64,000 nucleotides of DNA from Fasciola hepatica (GCA_948099385.1 CANUEZ040000002.1:2486001-2550000), one strand, 5' to 3'; positions 47,431-59,770 are shown, numbered from the stretch's first letter. Notes: generated by a model not told the origin, from the letters alone. A program made the numbers and translations.

Positions 47431-47490
<60 letters not shown>
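47431..47490. repeat. (TA)n microsatellite with mirrored flanks
   Basis: Sixty bases of alternating A/T flanked by CCACCG on the left and CGGTG on the right, so the palindrome extends five bases beyond the repeat. Confidence 0.95.
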
Positions 47491-47495
<5 letters not shown>

Positions 47496-48849
47496 ACAGC
47501 CATGGGCTGGACCAGCTTGTGAGTGTCATCCATCTGACGAGCACACTTTGCAGCCAGACTTCGCGATCCCTTCTTAGGCTTGCGTTGAATTCTTACGTCA
47601 CAGCGGGGCGTGTCCCGTTGTTCTTGTTGTCAGCCGGGATCTACCGATGGGCGCCTTGAAGACGCATTTAGATGTCAGACACAAAATGTGTGTCTGGATG
47701 TGTCAGGGTACATATTACTGTGCAAGAAGGGCACAAAACATTTCTTAAAAAAAGGCCAGTGCACATAAACGTTGTCGAGTGAGACTTCCGCTATCTTTTT
47801 AGCCAGAGGATAATGGAAGTCGTGTAGAAGAGCTGGTTTATTCAGCTTATCATAGTCAAAGTAGCATTTCATCGTGCGTTTTGGGCGCCCAGTGAAGCAC
47901 ACATTAAACAATGGTTGGAGTTTATGAAGTTGGTCCTGTACATTTGACAGTTTTGGACGCAACTCCGCCATGAGCAGATTATTGCCATGTCGTTGATCTG
48001 GTGCCACAGCTGGATCCGAAAGCGGGACACCAGATGGAAAAGCGTCTGTTTTGGCCTCTGAAGTTCGTACTGATGAGGAGAGTCAAGAACCTCTCCCTGT
48101 TGTCCGAGCGAGGGGAATTCAAGGTGAACCTTGTTCGATGACAGCAGAATTACTCTAAAATTCGGATAGCCTACTAAAATCATAATGTCAGTTCAGTTTC
48201 CTTTACGTTGAAAGTCGGGAAGCTTCAGGGCTGCAGTCGTTGGGGACATAAACTAAAACAATAAACAAATTACGTTTACCGGAGGGGTGACCGCTCAACG
48301 AACCACCTTGTTTTACTGCGCACAACCATCAACCATCTGGGATCTATCTTAGAGGTGCGGCTCTAGCTTTGGCACTCGGGGCCACTCTAACACCCCCTAA
48401 GAAGAGGCCTCTGTCTGAGGATCTTTAGAAAGACGCGGGTGAAATTCCGTAGAAATATTGGTAAGAGGAGTCAATCAGATGATAGAGACGAATTCCTGAA
48501 TGAAAGTTTTATGGATTCAACAGATATCTGTGGCAAGGGTCTCCAGCTTATGGGTAAAACCTGCCTGCTATCCTATGAACATCACTGTTCGCATGTTTGG
48601 CATTACTAGCTTAAACAAGCAGCGAGGTCAAAAAAGGACCCTAGCCTGCTTTTGATGGTGAGCTTTCTTTGGATATCGATCGTTACAGGAAGAACAAAAA
48701 AAGGTTAGGACTTCTACCTGAGGCAATAAAGCTAGTACAAACGGTCAGGATTCCTGTTGGATAGTGATTATTAAAGGGAGAAAAGTGGAAGATTGGTCGA
48801 AAGAACTACTGTTTGTGATGTGGAGTCGTTTTCAAATATGTGTTTGCTT

Positions 48850-48875
48850 GAGAGAGAGGGAGAGAGAGAGAGAGA
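48850..48875. repeat. (GA)n microsatellite
   Basis: Short GA-rich run with one GGG interruption. A second GA-rich run lies at 49199-49222. Confidence 0.85.
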
Positions 48876-49552
48876 CATTGAGAAGCTAGCTTTAGTTTCT
48901 ATCTAGACCATTTAGATTTTCGCGAGATTTTGTACTACTCGATCGCCAGGTCCAGAATAAGAAGATGGCCGAAGGAACCTCATCCGGCTTTTGGTTCAAG
49001 GACTCACTCCTAGCCGTTGTACAAACGAGTGCGTCCAAAAAAGCAGATGGGTTATTCTAAATGATTTGGTTAGGGGAAATGGTTCATGCTCCTCCTATGA
49101 ATCTGCTGGTTGGTTGTGAAATTTGACAACAGGCAGTTGTCTCATTTGGTAACGAACCAAATTTCCCACTTCACAGTGCTGTCCGCTGATATGGGAGGCG
49201 AGAGACAGAGGAGAGAGAGAGATTTCTGGGCAAGAGACCCGCTACATCATCGAGCACTGACGCTGATCGTTCACTGTTTTTTATTCGGTAAGTCTGAACC
49301 CAAAGTATTCGTGATTAACATGTAGACTAGCTGAGGTGACGCTTTCGCAGATAGGATGTTTTTTGGTGAGTGTCCATCATGCTCACAAGATCTGCTCGTA
49401 AGTTTTGATGTGATGTTGTGTAAGTGACTGAACGGTTGCACAATGGTTCTACCATGGTCTTCAAGCGGTTCATACGTGGACTCAGACCAACTGGCCTTCA
49501 TTCCAGTTTTTAATCTTTATTTACCTCGGAATCCATCAATCACCTTAAATGG

Positions 49553-49694
49553 ATGACTAATCACTATTACCGGAAGGAGAAGCGTTCTACTCTTTCGCTA
49601 GTCTCTTCTGTGGCACTCTTATATCACTTACTGGGAGCCACCGCCGCGGATGTTGATGCTTTTTTGTATTGGATTGAAGCTGAGGCTCGTGATG
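49553..49694 (+). CDS. possible 5' coding exon, unknown protein
   Basis: A true ATG at 49553 opens a frame running to a good donor, CGTGATG|GTAAGC (GT at 49695-49696). The product is about 47 residues: basic at first (Y-Y-R-K-E-K-R-S), then S-V-A-L-L-Y-H-L-L-G, then acidic D-V-D-A-F-L-Y-W-I-E-A-E-A-R-D. An internal AG at 49600-49601 could instead be an acceptor. No following exon was found and the family is not recognised. Confidence 0.25.
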
Positions 49695-51129
49695 GTAAGC
49701 ACCGATCCCAGCCATTTCCTCCTACTTTTTGGTGTTGATAGCAAAAATCCCTTGTGACCGCGACACCGAGAATGACCAATCGCCGGTCGAATCACGTGAC
49801 ACCCAGGAAGTGGTACTACCATCGAAACGAAACGGATTTGGTTATCATCGTTTATCTCATACAGCAGAATAATTGCTCTTCGCCATCTGCCTCTAGACAT
49901 GAGGCTACACCAGCTGGGGGAAAAGTGTGTAGCTTTCACGAGCCAAAACCGATAGCGTCTGCAACGAAACCGACAGCCTGATAACCACTCTTGCGAACAC
50001 TGTGCGTGCGGGAATCCACCTGGCTTTAGACTTGTTCGAGGTTTTGCTATTCGCATCTTCTCTATTTGACGCATTTCAAAGAAAAACCACTCGTTGCGAA
50101 ATGGCTTTAAGAAAGTGTGTTATCAAGTATGCTTTTATCTCGGTCTGCTCTTTTGTGAAGTAGATGTACGAGGTTCTCTCGTTTTGCTTTTTGAAAACCA
50201 TAATAAATATCTTCAATCAGACACTTTATTGTGGGTTTTTTTCGGCGGATCTAATTGATTTGTGTTGAACACATTGAGCGACTCACTAACTGAAATTGGC
50301 AAAATTATTAGAATACATATTTGAAATCTGCTTCATATTGGATAGTTTCACATCCGAATTCCCAAATAATCAGATGAACAGTGAATGGATTTGCCAAATT
50401 AAGCTCAATGATTTTCACTCTGTGATAGAGTGTGATAAAAAAGGAAAAGTTAAACAAATAGAAAAATGAAAGAAAAACGGTTTTATCCAAAGTTTCTCAC
50501 ACTTCAGTGCGTGACGTAGCATCAAGGCCGTCCTGTTGATCATGTCCGTCTTTCGCGTTTCTTTTTGGGCGTTTCCTGCCGGTGTCCACATATCGCGTAG
50601 GATATACAAATCTGGTTGAATAAAAGCAAACCCGCAACAAAATGATCGCACAGGGGTTCAACCGTAAGAATCTATCTATCACGAAGGAATTTAGACAAAC
50701 TACGTATACTTCGTCAGGTACCAGAATCTACATAATCACTTCCAAATACAGAATGACAGAATGAACATCGAACGGATGTGGAAAGAAAACACAAAGCAAC
50801 GTGGTTTCACGATATATTACCTGAATCTTTTCGCTCCATCTCAAATGGTACCAACCGCGGACTGACGAACGTATCTAGTTCTGTTTTTGTGACAAAATAT
50901 ACACCCATCGGTACGCAGTTTAGCGTTCATCATCGAGGAAGAGACCGGCTGGCATTGAGTTTTTCACACCAATCGAGTCTGTTCTCGGTCCTTCGATTGC
51001 TCACGTAGCTTGTGATTTAATTTACACCCCAGTTCAAACAACCATACAACACTATCAGATAAGTCGTTATTAATTCAATCGGACTCTTAAAACGGAAGCA
51101 TCTCGATTCACTTTTTCGAACGTCGAACC

Positions 51130-51428
51130 AAGGGACCGAAATCCATCAAAGCTCTTACATCACTCTTGGGGTCCTGCAAAATGGATGACTCGATAATTTG
51201 ATATCTCTGGATGAAACGCTTCCTTTGTCAACTATGGGAATTCTCGCATCCTTTAAGCCAGTTGCCTCTATTGAAGAACTAGCTGATGCTTCCGAAAAAA
51301 TGCTTGAGGTTAATCTCAAGGCTACAACGGCGGTGTCGCCATCTCAACCAGTGCCTCCTGTATTTGCGGCTAACGTCAAACAACAAATCTACCAGTTGAC
51401 ATCGCAGATGGCTACCACGTTAGAATAA
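51130..51428 (+). mobile_element. Ty3/Gypsy gag (capsid) fragment
   Basis: The plus frame reads L-P-L-S-T-M-G-I-L-A-S-F, then I-E-E-L-A-D-A-S-E-K-M-L-E-V, then a Pro-rich linker and I-Y-Q-L-T-S-Q-M. This follows the end of the retrotransposon capsid (L-P-x-x-x-R-x-x-L, then L-A-x-x-A-D-x-I-x-E) that precedes the nucleocapsid. The zinc knuckle is not present. A TAA ends the frame. Confidence 0.55.
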
Positions 51429-51489
51429 ATACCATGAGAGTGTTCTGTTCCCCATCAATGTTCAAAGAAACCAAGATGACATGCGTCTC

Positions 51490-52860
51490 CTAGTCGGTAT
51501 CACAGACGCTTTGGCAATTTTGCATTTTACATTTTATACAGTTGCTCTTGCGAGAGGAGGAGCCGGCATCATGGATGTCCCGAATGGCACCTGCCCATGA
51601 ACAACGACCGGATATGAGGCATGCGCAAAGGGAAATCCAGTTCTGCTTCCAGTTGTGAATACCGTAGATGGACTGCATCCTCGATTGCTCACCGTATGAT
51701 TTGGCGGTACTGATCCATGTGTTTAGGTGTCCTCTAAGGCGACAGAGCCATCCTGGGTGTGGAACAAGAGAGAGGTTTTGTTTTGAGATCTTCGTATCTG
51801 CACATCGTAGGACATGTTCAGACCACTGTAATTTTTGGCTCTGAAGGAAAGCTGACAGCTTTCCGATATTGAAGCACCTTTGTATTATTGCTTCGTTCGA
51901 AAGCATGCCTTACCAGGCAACTTTCGGGACTTGTCGCAGATACTAATGATCAGACACTTACAGCTATCTGATGCCTTCAACGTGTAGTGGCCACGTTTCT
52001 CAACCGCAGCCCAATATTCGACGGATAGTGTCCCGGAAGAAGCGGACTTAGGTCCAAAGACTTATTTTGTTGCGCGCGAACCTGAAGAAACAATTATGGT
52101 ATTGTCAGTGCGCAACTTGACTTCGTTTTTAGGTCGACCGTTTGGAAAGATCGTGGAACCTGGATGTTTGAACGCCGGAACGTGTTCGATTTGTTCGCCG
52201 TTCATGTATATCGGATGAATGGACTGTGTGGCGCAGGTCAAAGAAATCTTCGTCTTCAACGCATTGATCTCTAGGCCCACGAATTTCGCAAACGATTTTA
52301 CACGATTCAGAACCAGCTGTGAGGCGCTCATGCTTCCTCGTTGAATGACGATGCCCTCTGTGAACTCCAAACTGGCGAAGAAAGTATCAGTGCCCAGCTG
52401 AATATCAGGAAAATCGGTAGGCACCTGAAACATTATCCAATCAATAGTGTACTTAAACAGCACTGGCGACAAGGTATAGTCTTGCATCACACTAGAATTG
52501 AGGGCAAAATCATCGGAATCTTTTCCGTAGATGTGTATTGGAGTAGTACGACCTCATGAGATTGGAAATTTCCTGGGGTATTCCATTTATTTGTAGTACA
52601 GTCCATAGCAGTCCTCTGTCAACTGAATTCAAGGCAACCCGAAAATCAACAAAACGATTTATATTCGGTTGCTGAAACTTATACCAATGTTCTAATACTC
52701 AGCAGAGGGTGAATATTTGATCCACGTGCCCTCTACCACGACGGAAATTCACTTGATTGGGGCATGTGCGTGCTTCCGGAACCGCTGAGAATCGGTTTTA
52801 AAAACTACGAGAATATTTTGTCATTTACCTCGACTAAACCGATGCCACGGTAGTTTACGC
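51490..52860 (-). mobile_element. decayed LINE, RT and C-terminal region
   Basis: On the minus strand from about 52760, R-G-R-G-H-V-D-Q-I-F-T-L is followed by a palm-like D-F-R-V-A-L-N-S-V-D near 52640. A stretch corresponding to D-Y-T-L-S-P-V-L-F-K-Y-T-I-D-W-I lies near 52480. The motif C region is degraded to F-F-A-S-L-E-F. The frame continues through V-G-L-E-I-N-A-L-K-T-K-I near 52260 and L-Q-W-S-E-H-V-L-R near 51825. Sequence motifs differ from the 1.9-kb family, so this is a separate lineage. Confidence 0.75.
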
Positions 52861-53762
52861 GCACAGTCCTGTCGTCATTCTTTGGAAGATGGATTAATAT
52901 TGAAGTTCCTCAGTCCACTGACTAGTGAGAACTCCGTTCTGCCTCAGAATCATTTCCGTTTATTAGCACAAGACAAAGAATACAAAGGTTACTTTTACAT
53001 TCGCCCACTCGTTCCAAACAGTGCATTGGCCCGACTGGTATGGACGACCACACCTCGAGGCTTGAATGCCGCTGGTAGGTTTCATCTCGTGTATCGATTC
53101 ACGCCATCGATCGGCTGTCCTGTCGGTCGTGATTTCGTGGGCCCGATAGGGGCTGGTACTGACGCACTGTTTGTCAGTGAAGTTAAACCATCCATCGAAC
53201 GATGCGTCAGACCCTTACAGGTGATGGTGATGGTTAGCTTTTTGTAGTCTGCAGTGCTGGTGAGGCGTTCGCCATTGCTATGTTTCTGTCCAAGACCATA
53301 TTTTCCCTGAATGTGTCCATTTGCCTGGGCGGAGGCAGAGCTCGGGTGCTCCAGTCCCCAGCAAAAAGCAGTGCCACGTTTCGGTACACCGCTAATCACC
53401 GTTTTTGATCTGTGTTATGACCCACGGGTTCTTTTCCACTGCCTGAGTGGAAACCTGCACACACACAATCTCGGCTTACGACTTTGATCGCTCCAGCCCG
53501 CTATGGAAAACTAGAAGACAACAACTCAGTTCGCTAAAAAAACGTCTGCTTTACAGAAGTCAGTATGTGGCATTTAAAGCAAAAATCTAACGTCCCCAAA
53601 TTCGGGCGTCCAGTTAGGTTCAAACCTTGTTAGACCGATTAGGTTGATAAAAACATTTTCCGGACTGGTTATTGATCCGTTGACCCGATTTGCGTCGGGC
53701 TTTAGATGACTGCTCGGTCGGCAAAAGGGGTTCCGCCTTGAGTAATCCGATAAATTATTGAT

Positions 53763-53967
53763 TTGTATAATATGATTCATCATGTAGCTTCAACGCTCAA
53801 CTCACCACTGAAAACCATGGGAACACTGTACAGTTGTTTCATCCTTGTTGGGAACCTTCAGCAGTGCACATCCACCGAGCCCCCAGGGGGACTCGAACCC
53901 GGGGTGAACGACTGTGTGTGCATGATGAATCATATTATATAAATCTAATCTCCTACTACTCAGTTGC
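53763..53967 (-). mobile_element. SINE family 2, copy 2, with long inverted ends and 11-bp flanking repeats
   Basis: The interior matches 36745-36870 (CAACTCACCACTGAAAAC, CCACCGAGCCC), and the minus strand has B-box-like GGGTTCGAGTCCCC (53889-53902 region). A 19-bp perfect inverted repeat lies at 53766-53784 and 53921-53939, about 25 bp if one mismatch is allowed. AAATTATTGAT occurs as a direct repeat at 53752-53762 and 53968-53978, a plausible target-site duplication. Confidence 0.55.
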
Positions 53968-54009
53968 AAATTATTGATAATTGATTACTCACTCCAGCCT
54001 GACACGCTC

Positions 54010-55950
54010 GAGTTGGATTTATGGCCTGCTTAAAAAAAGGTTTTTGTTTGTTTTTAACTTCTCAACACCTCCTTTTTTGCCTGTTAATTCTAGCTCTGAC
54101 GACCGGAATCCGGTTGTGGTCGTACGGTGGGTTTTCTTGATCGATCAGGCTAACGACGTGGTAGCAGTTCTTTTTCCGGCTCTTTGGTCCGTAATGCCGG
54201 TGTTAGTAGTTTGAACGTATCCAAGAGGATTTCTAGTGGAACTGCTTGTTCTTGCGGTCGTTTTGGAATTGCACTTTATCGCATGTGCAGCTGGTTGTCA
54301 TATTGGATCCATGTTCCATTATCTGTCTCCACTTCGTAAAGTTTGGCGCCCGTCTGAATAATAATTACAGCTTGGGCCCATTGTGGATTCCTCGCTCTGT
54401 AGTCCGTCACATAGACAGAAAAGCCAACATGAAAACCATCTTTTTGTTCGGTGAATTGCTTTCTGTTTGATGGGAATAGGGCGTTGTGAATAGTCTTCAA
54501 TTTTCGGCCCGTTAGTATTACAGCCGGGGATATACCTCGTGGAGTGTTGGCGTTTGGCGTTGTCCAGTACAGGAATAAAAATTGTTGAACAATTTCTTCC
54601 ATGGTCTCCTCTCCTTTTGACTTAAGTAGTGCCTGTTTAAATGTGTTCACAAAGCATTCTGACTGTCCGTTAGATTGTGATTGGTACGGTGGCGAGAATG
54701 TGTGCCTATTACTTAGTTTATAGCAAAATTCCTGAAAAAGTGTTGATGCGAATTGAGATCCGTTGTCGGGCACTATTTGATCTGGCTATCTATGCTGTGT
54801 AAACATTCGACGGAGCGCTGCTACTGTTCCGTGTGAAGTGGCGGGGTGGACCGCTACTATTTCTGGCCATTCCGTGAGGCAATTCACAACCAGGAGGTAG
54901 GGTATACCGTCAATGTGTTCAGCAAAATCAACGTACATTTTTGGCCAGGGGTGTTCTGAGGTTGGCCACGGAGACAGCTTTTGACGTGGCGGCATTTTCG
55001 ATGCTTGTTGACATCTCGAGCATTGGCGAACTACCTTGATAATATCATCATCCATTCCAGGCCAATATGAGTAGCTTCTGGCTGTTGCCTTCATACGGCT
55101 TATGTACGGATGACCGGTGTGAAATTGTTTCAGTATGGCACGAGGTAGTGAGACTGGAACCATTACTCTGTGGGGGTGAGATGAGACATACGTCAACAAC
55201 GGAGAGGAGGGATTCACGACGGCGGTAAAGCTGTAGCACGTCTCCATAGTATGTTTTTCTAGGCCATCAGGTCTGAACAAACGTGATAACTTGCTGTAGA
55301 ATCGTATCGCGTTTGGTAGCCTCAGGGACTTGCTGTAAAGCGACAGGCATAGCGTGCACAGTGTCTGATAATTCCTCGATAACGGCATCTTCGGTTGGGA
55401 TGGCTGGGTTTACGGCTTAGTCATCATCCCCATAATGATTTGATATTAGGCGGGATAGGCCGTCTGCCTGACCGAAGTTTTGCTTTCCGGAATCGTATTT
55501 CGAAATCATAGCTCAATAGCATCGTAGCCCAACGTTGTAGGAGATTGAAAGAATAAACTGGAATGCCTTTTTTGGATCCGAAAATTTATTACAATGGTTT
55601 ATGGTCTGTGAGTAGCGTAAAATGGCTACCACCAGTGAATTTATGGCACTTTTCGATGACAAAAAATGATGGCAAGAGCTTCTTGCTCAACTTGGCCATA
55701 GTTTCTTTCGGCAGAGTTCAACGTGCGGGACGCATGAGCCACAGGTTTCTTCGTTCCGTTGGGAAACACAGGGGAGTGAACAGCTCCAACACCGTAACTG
55801 GAAGCATCAGCTACCACGACGGTTGGTAATTTGGGATTGTAGTAGAACGTCGATCGGCACGGCAGCCTGTCGATGCATTTAACCTTGTTCATTCCGAAAA
55901 ACCAGTCAGTGAAGCGTGCAAACCAATCAGTAATGGCGACTGCATCCACT
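54010..55950 (-). mobile_element. Ty3/Gypsy pol remnant (RNase H plus integrase), Mag/K02A2.6-like
   Basis: On the minus strand, RNase H appears first (V-V-V-A-D-A-S-S-Y-G-V-G-A-V near 55830, E-R-N-Y-G-Q-V-E-Q-E-A-L-A near 55685). It is broken by frameshifts between about 55640 and 55390. Integrase follows from about 55170: T-G-H-P-Y-I-S-R-M-K, C-S-R-C-Q-Q near 55030, catalytic-type D in Y-V-D-F-A-E, D-N-G-S-Q-F near 54765, and S-N-G-Q-S-E-C-F near 54660. All three DDE positions are visible. One in-frame TAG (54786-54788) splits the integrase. RT, protease and LTRs are missing on the left end of the reading direction. Confidence 0.85.
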
Positions 55951-56089
55951 GACTTCCGATCAGGTCGGCTATTCTACTTTTTTGATCAATCAACCTCAAC
56001 AAAGTTCCCGATTGACATTGAAGCTCGGATTATTCTTATTCCCCTTCTAACCGGTAAACACAGTAGGCATCACTGAACTCTAACATTTC

Positions 56090-58045
56090 GTATAGGTAAT
56101 GGTTCGCAGGTCAACATATTGAACCAACGGTTCCTGGCAATCGACCTCGGATTTCGACGTCATTCCCCCTGAATTTGTACAATTTTCTGTGTGCGCTGAG
56201 CAACTATCGATGTTCATTTTCTTTCCACCTTTAATTTCGTGGTGGATGTTGAAAACTGTTTGTTTTCGGACAGTCTAACTATGCTGAAATAGTATAATAA
56301 GGAAACTGCCGTCTGTTCCGCTGATACGTACCCGAAGCGACTCGTTAAATCACCGTATTCCACAAATTTTGACGAGTTTCCGACAATCGCACAACCTCAA
56401 ACATTTCCCAAGCAGGTCAAGCTCCGTATCCAACACCACATGTTAAACAAAAGCCCTCTCGTGAGATTTAAACCCTAAGAACTTTTGACAGATAAGTTTC
56501 CTGTGACTAAATCGGGGAATTTGAGCATATGATGCGACTGAGATTCGCCCACCCATCGAGCAGTCACTGGGCATCCTCACTGTATATGGTTCCCAAGCCC
56601 AGTAGGCGTCCGCTTGGTAATTTTCATGCATTGAGCCAAGCCACCGTGTCAGAAAGGTACGTAATTCCACATATTCCCGATTTATCCAGCAGTCTGTGTG
56701 GCAAGCCGACATCTCTAGGCTCGATGTCGTTTGAGCGTACTACCGCATTCCAGTTGGTCCTGAAGACGTTCCAAAAAATGCCATCACCACTCTGTTTGGC
56801 CAGTACAAGTTAGTGTGCATATCCTTTGGCCTGAGAAACGCCGCTCAGACTTTCCAACGTCTCATGGAGCACGTTTTGTGTGGTCTGAAAGTTTTCTTTG
56901 TGTACACTGACGACGTTCTCGTTGCCAGCAATGATGAACACGAGCACTGTGACCCTTTGCTGAAGGTGTCAACACATCAAAAATCGCCCTAAGCACCAAT
57001 AGCATTCGGTCACTCTCTTGATTTCGAAGGCTATCAGTGACTATCCAGAGCGTCTGTTGTTAAGGCGTTAAATCCTTCGGATTATCAACTACTTTCGTCT
57101 TTTTATTCTTAATTGTTCAGAGACCCTGAAACCTCTTACAGGGCGAATTAAAAATGGGTTGGAATATTTTCCATGACTCCTGAGGCGGAATCAATTACTG
57201 GGGCTACTAAGCGGATCATTTCAAAGTCATCAAACTCCTCGCACATATTTAAACACCAACGGCTAAGCTGCTCTCAGTCTACGAACAAATGCATCCCCAA
57301 GCAACGGTTGGCATTGAACTGCAGCAGATCGTGAGTGGTGTAACACAATCACTGACAGTCTACTCACACGAACTTGAACAAGCACCAACACGCTGCAACT
57401 CGTTTGGCCTTGGTTCACTTGCGATCAGGCACATTCACCACATTCTGCAAGGCAAATATTTCATTATCTATACTGAGCACAATTATTTGGTATATGAATT
57501 AGCACCACGGGTGATTGCTATCCACCATAAGAAGTCCGTCATTTGGATTACACATCGCACTTCACAAGACATCAGTCACATACGAGGATCCAAAAACCTA
57601 GTGGCTGATACTCTGTCTCGCCCTGGACTCGATCAGGTGATGAAGCCTACCATGTTCACTTGGTCAGAAGAAGTGAAAGCACAAAATAATGACTAAAACC
57701 CTTCTGGTCCCGTGGGTTATCATCCCTAATATTGACAGGTTTGCCTCTTCCGTATAATGATAGCTTTATTGTGCGGCTTTTTCATCGGCAAACCCAGACC
57801 GTTTGTCCCTCATGCTTTCACAAAACGATTTTCGTACATTTTCGTTCACCATCTCTCTCTCTCTAATATCCCGGCAGCCATAAAACTCATTTACGGCCGA
57901 TTTGTATGGTCTAAAAAGAGCCAAGAAATGCGATTGCGGTCTGGAACTTGTGTTCGATACCAACACAGCAAGGTAGATCGTCTTATGCTTCCAACCCCAG
58001 CAAATTTTCCTTCATCCCCACCTACCTTTCATGTGTAAATGAGTT
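56090..58045 (+). mobile_element. Ty3/Gypsy pol remnant (protease end, RT, RNase H, integrase N-terminus), CsRn1-like
   Basis: A protease-end-like N-G-S-Q-V...A-I-D-L-G lies near 56100. RT runs from about 56340: S-S-S-H-W-A-S-S-L-Y-M-V-P-K-P near 56555, S-F-G-L-R-N-A-A-Q-T-F-Q-R near 56825, and F-V-Y-T-D-D-V-L-V near 56900. RNase H covers 57289-57690 (G-S-K-N-L-V-A-D-T-L-S-R). A zinc-binding integrase start lies at 57840-58045. In that HHCC domain the second His and second Cys appear lost (H-H-L-S-L-S-N-I, C-V-R-Y). Stops and frameshifts are frequent. No integrase core or LTR was seen. Confidence 0.85.
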
Positions 58046-58288
58046 GATATCCGACCCGGAGCGTTCCAGGCAAGGCACTGCCAAATTTACAAACGTGACC
58101 AGTTCATTCACAATAAACGAGTCCATATTGAAGAACATGTGTTCGGTGGGATTATTCAGACAAACATAATCCATGCTGGTTGATATAACAATAACGGTGC
58201 TGAGGACTTACGTCGATAAATTTCAATCAGCCGGCGGTTAAAAATAGCAATTTTACAGGTATAACTTGCGAATTCCGGTGTCGTTTAC

Positions 58289-58456
58289 CGTTCTCCAAAG
58301 TGGTCAATACAACGTAATTTTCCCGTGAGATATAAGAAAAGTTTCGTGAAATATTTCCATCGTCAGAATTCAGGAGATGCAACGTGTCAAAATGAAATCT
58401 GTCTTTAGGGTACTTTTCTTCAAACCAGTGCTGCTGTGGTCCCCCGTGCTTTCGTT
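58289..58456 (-). CDS. possible exon of a minus-strand gene (third of three)
   Basis: The minus strand has acceptor AATCGCAG|AA and donor GAGAACG|GTAAAC. The exon is 168 bases, beginning and ending in phase 1. It reads Q-Q-H-W-F-E-E-K-Y-P-K-D-R-F-H-F-D-T-L, then N-I-S-R-N-F-S. The phase fits the end of the exon at 62328-62453. The family is not recognised; the sequons and symmetric phase-1 boundaries suggest an extracellular module. Ty3/Gypsy remnants lie just downstream in the would-be intron. Confidence 0.42.
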
Positions 58457-59770
58457 CTGCGATTATTCCACGGACAACGGGAGATATCGATTTACGTTGC
58501 AACTCCTACTGCATCCGCCCATTACCGCAAATCACATGGGAAAGGCACGGCACGTCTGATAACAGTGTCTAGGTATGAGACAAACAAAGGCTATTTAGAG
58601 CAAAAATGGAATAATTTCAGGCGTGCCTTCCCAGTGAGATCGTTACCCCCTATAGCGAGGCCGATTGAGCCTTTCTCCCTAGTTGGCTCAACAACATGCG
58701 TGAGTAGAAGGTTGCCGATTGGCTGATTCAGCTTGAAATGTTCATTCGTAGGTGTGATCAGAACATCCTGAAAAGTACACTACACATGCAAATTTTCAAC
58801 TTAGTTCAAAATTATGATCCAGAGTTTAGGTGTAATAGCACAAACACTGGATGCCAAATCTGCTTCCGTTGGATTTGTGTGAGCAGATTAACCACAAGGT
58901 TAACCAGACTTGTGTTTTTTTGTCGCATCATTGCGTTAAGTCTTGACAAACGGGAGCTGTAGTGTTTTGATAAACCGTTTTTTGTGAGCACAAGATTGGT
59001 CTGTAAAACTTGATTGCAATTACCTTGACCTGAGAGAGGATTAGCTGTCTGACTCATTTTCAGCTGTTTGCCGATACACCGTAGATGGCATTAAATGGCT
59101 AATCCTGCGTTAGTGTATCGATTGTATTGGCCAGTACCGCGCTGGCTACTGTCTCACTGATCCTTCTAGCCAACGATGTAGATCGATGTTCTGGAATTCA
59201 TTCGAACTGTCATCTGGTTAGAAAAAGGTCAAAACCTAACTAATGCTATTGTTTTCAGCAGGAAGAATATAGATTCAAACCTTCAGATGTGTACTCATTC
59301 CCTGAGAACACCCTTCACACCATAAAATTGTCGGTCCATTACCTCCATCCAACAGATTTCGATGTCTGACCATTCGCGTTTATCGTTTCACTCGTAATCT
59401 ACACATGCACTAAAACAATCGCCACAGTTTTTCCCTATCAACGAACTTTTAACTTTGGTGTCCGCGTAACAATAACCGCGGAATAGGTGCCCAATACTAA
59501 TCGACTAAATCTCAGTTTCAGTATAGCTTCACAGTCGGCGGGTGACTTTGTAGCACATAATCACACCTATTGTTTCATCTATGATATCTGTACCCTTGCC
59601 TTATGCGCTAATCAGACTGATTCTCGTATCCCGAGCTAATTGCTTCTCTAAATCAATATTTTGATTCGTTCACTCATGCGGTCTTTTCTGTGTCTATTTG
59701 ATGGTGTAATGACCTTATCTCAACTCACAGCACACGCCCAAACACTCCTGCATAGTTCTGAATATCTCCC

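Larger units (their letters stand above)
46080..48190 (-). mobile_element. decayed RTE-like LINE interrupted by (TA)n tracts
   Basis: In minus-strand order, the end of the endonuclease lies at 48190-47860 (W-R-S-C-V-Q-N-C near 47970, then S-N-H-C-L-M-C-A). The linker follows (L-A-K-K-I-A-E-V-S-L near 47780). From about 47000 to 46080 come RT remnants, including a readable E-Q-A-G-F-R-T-G-R-G-type stretch near 46520. Many stops and frame changes are present. The part between the two (TA)n tracts is not recognisable. Confidence 0.6.

Noticed and set aside
53082..53399. Overlapping long ORFs on both strands near 53 kb as a gene
   Set aside because: The frames mirror each other, have no splice signals or motifs I can defend, and lie among decayed LINE and SINE sequence.
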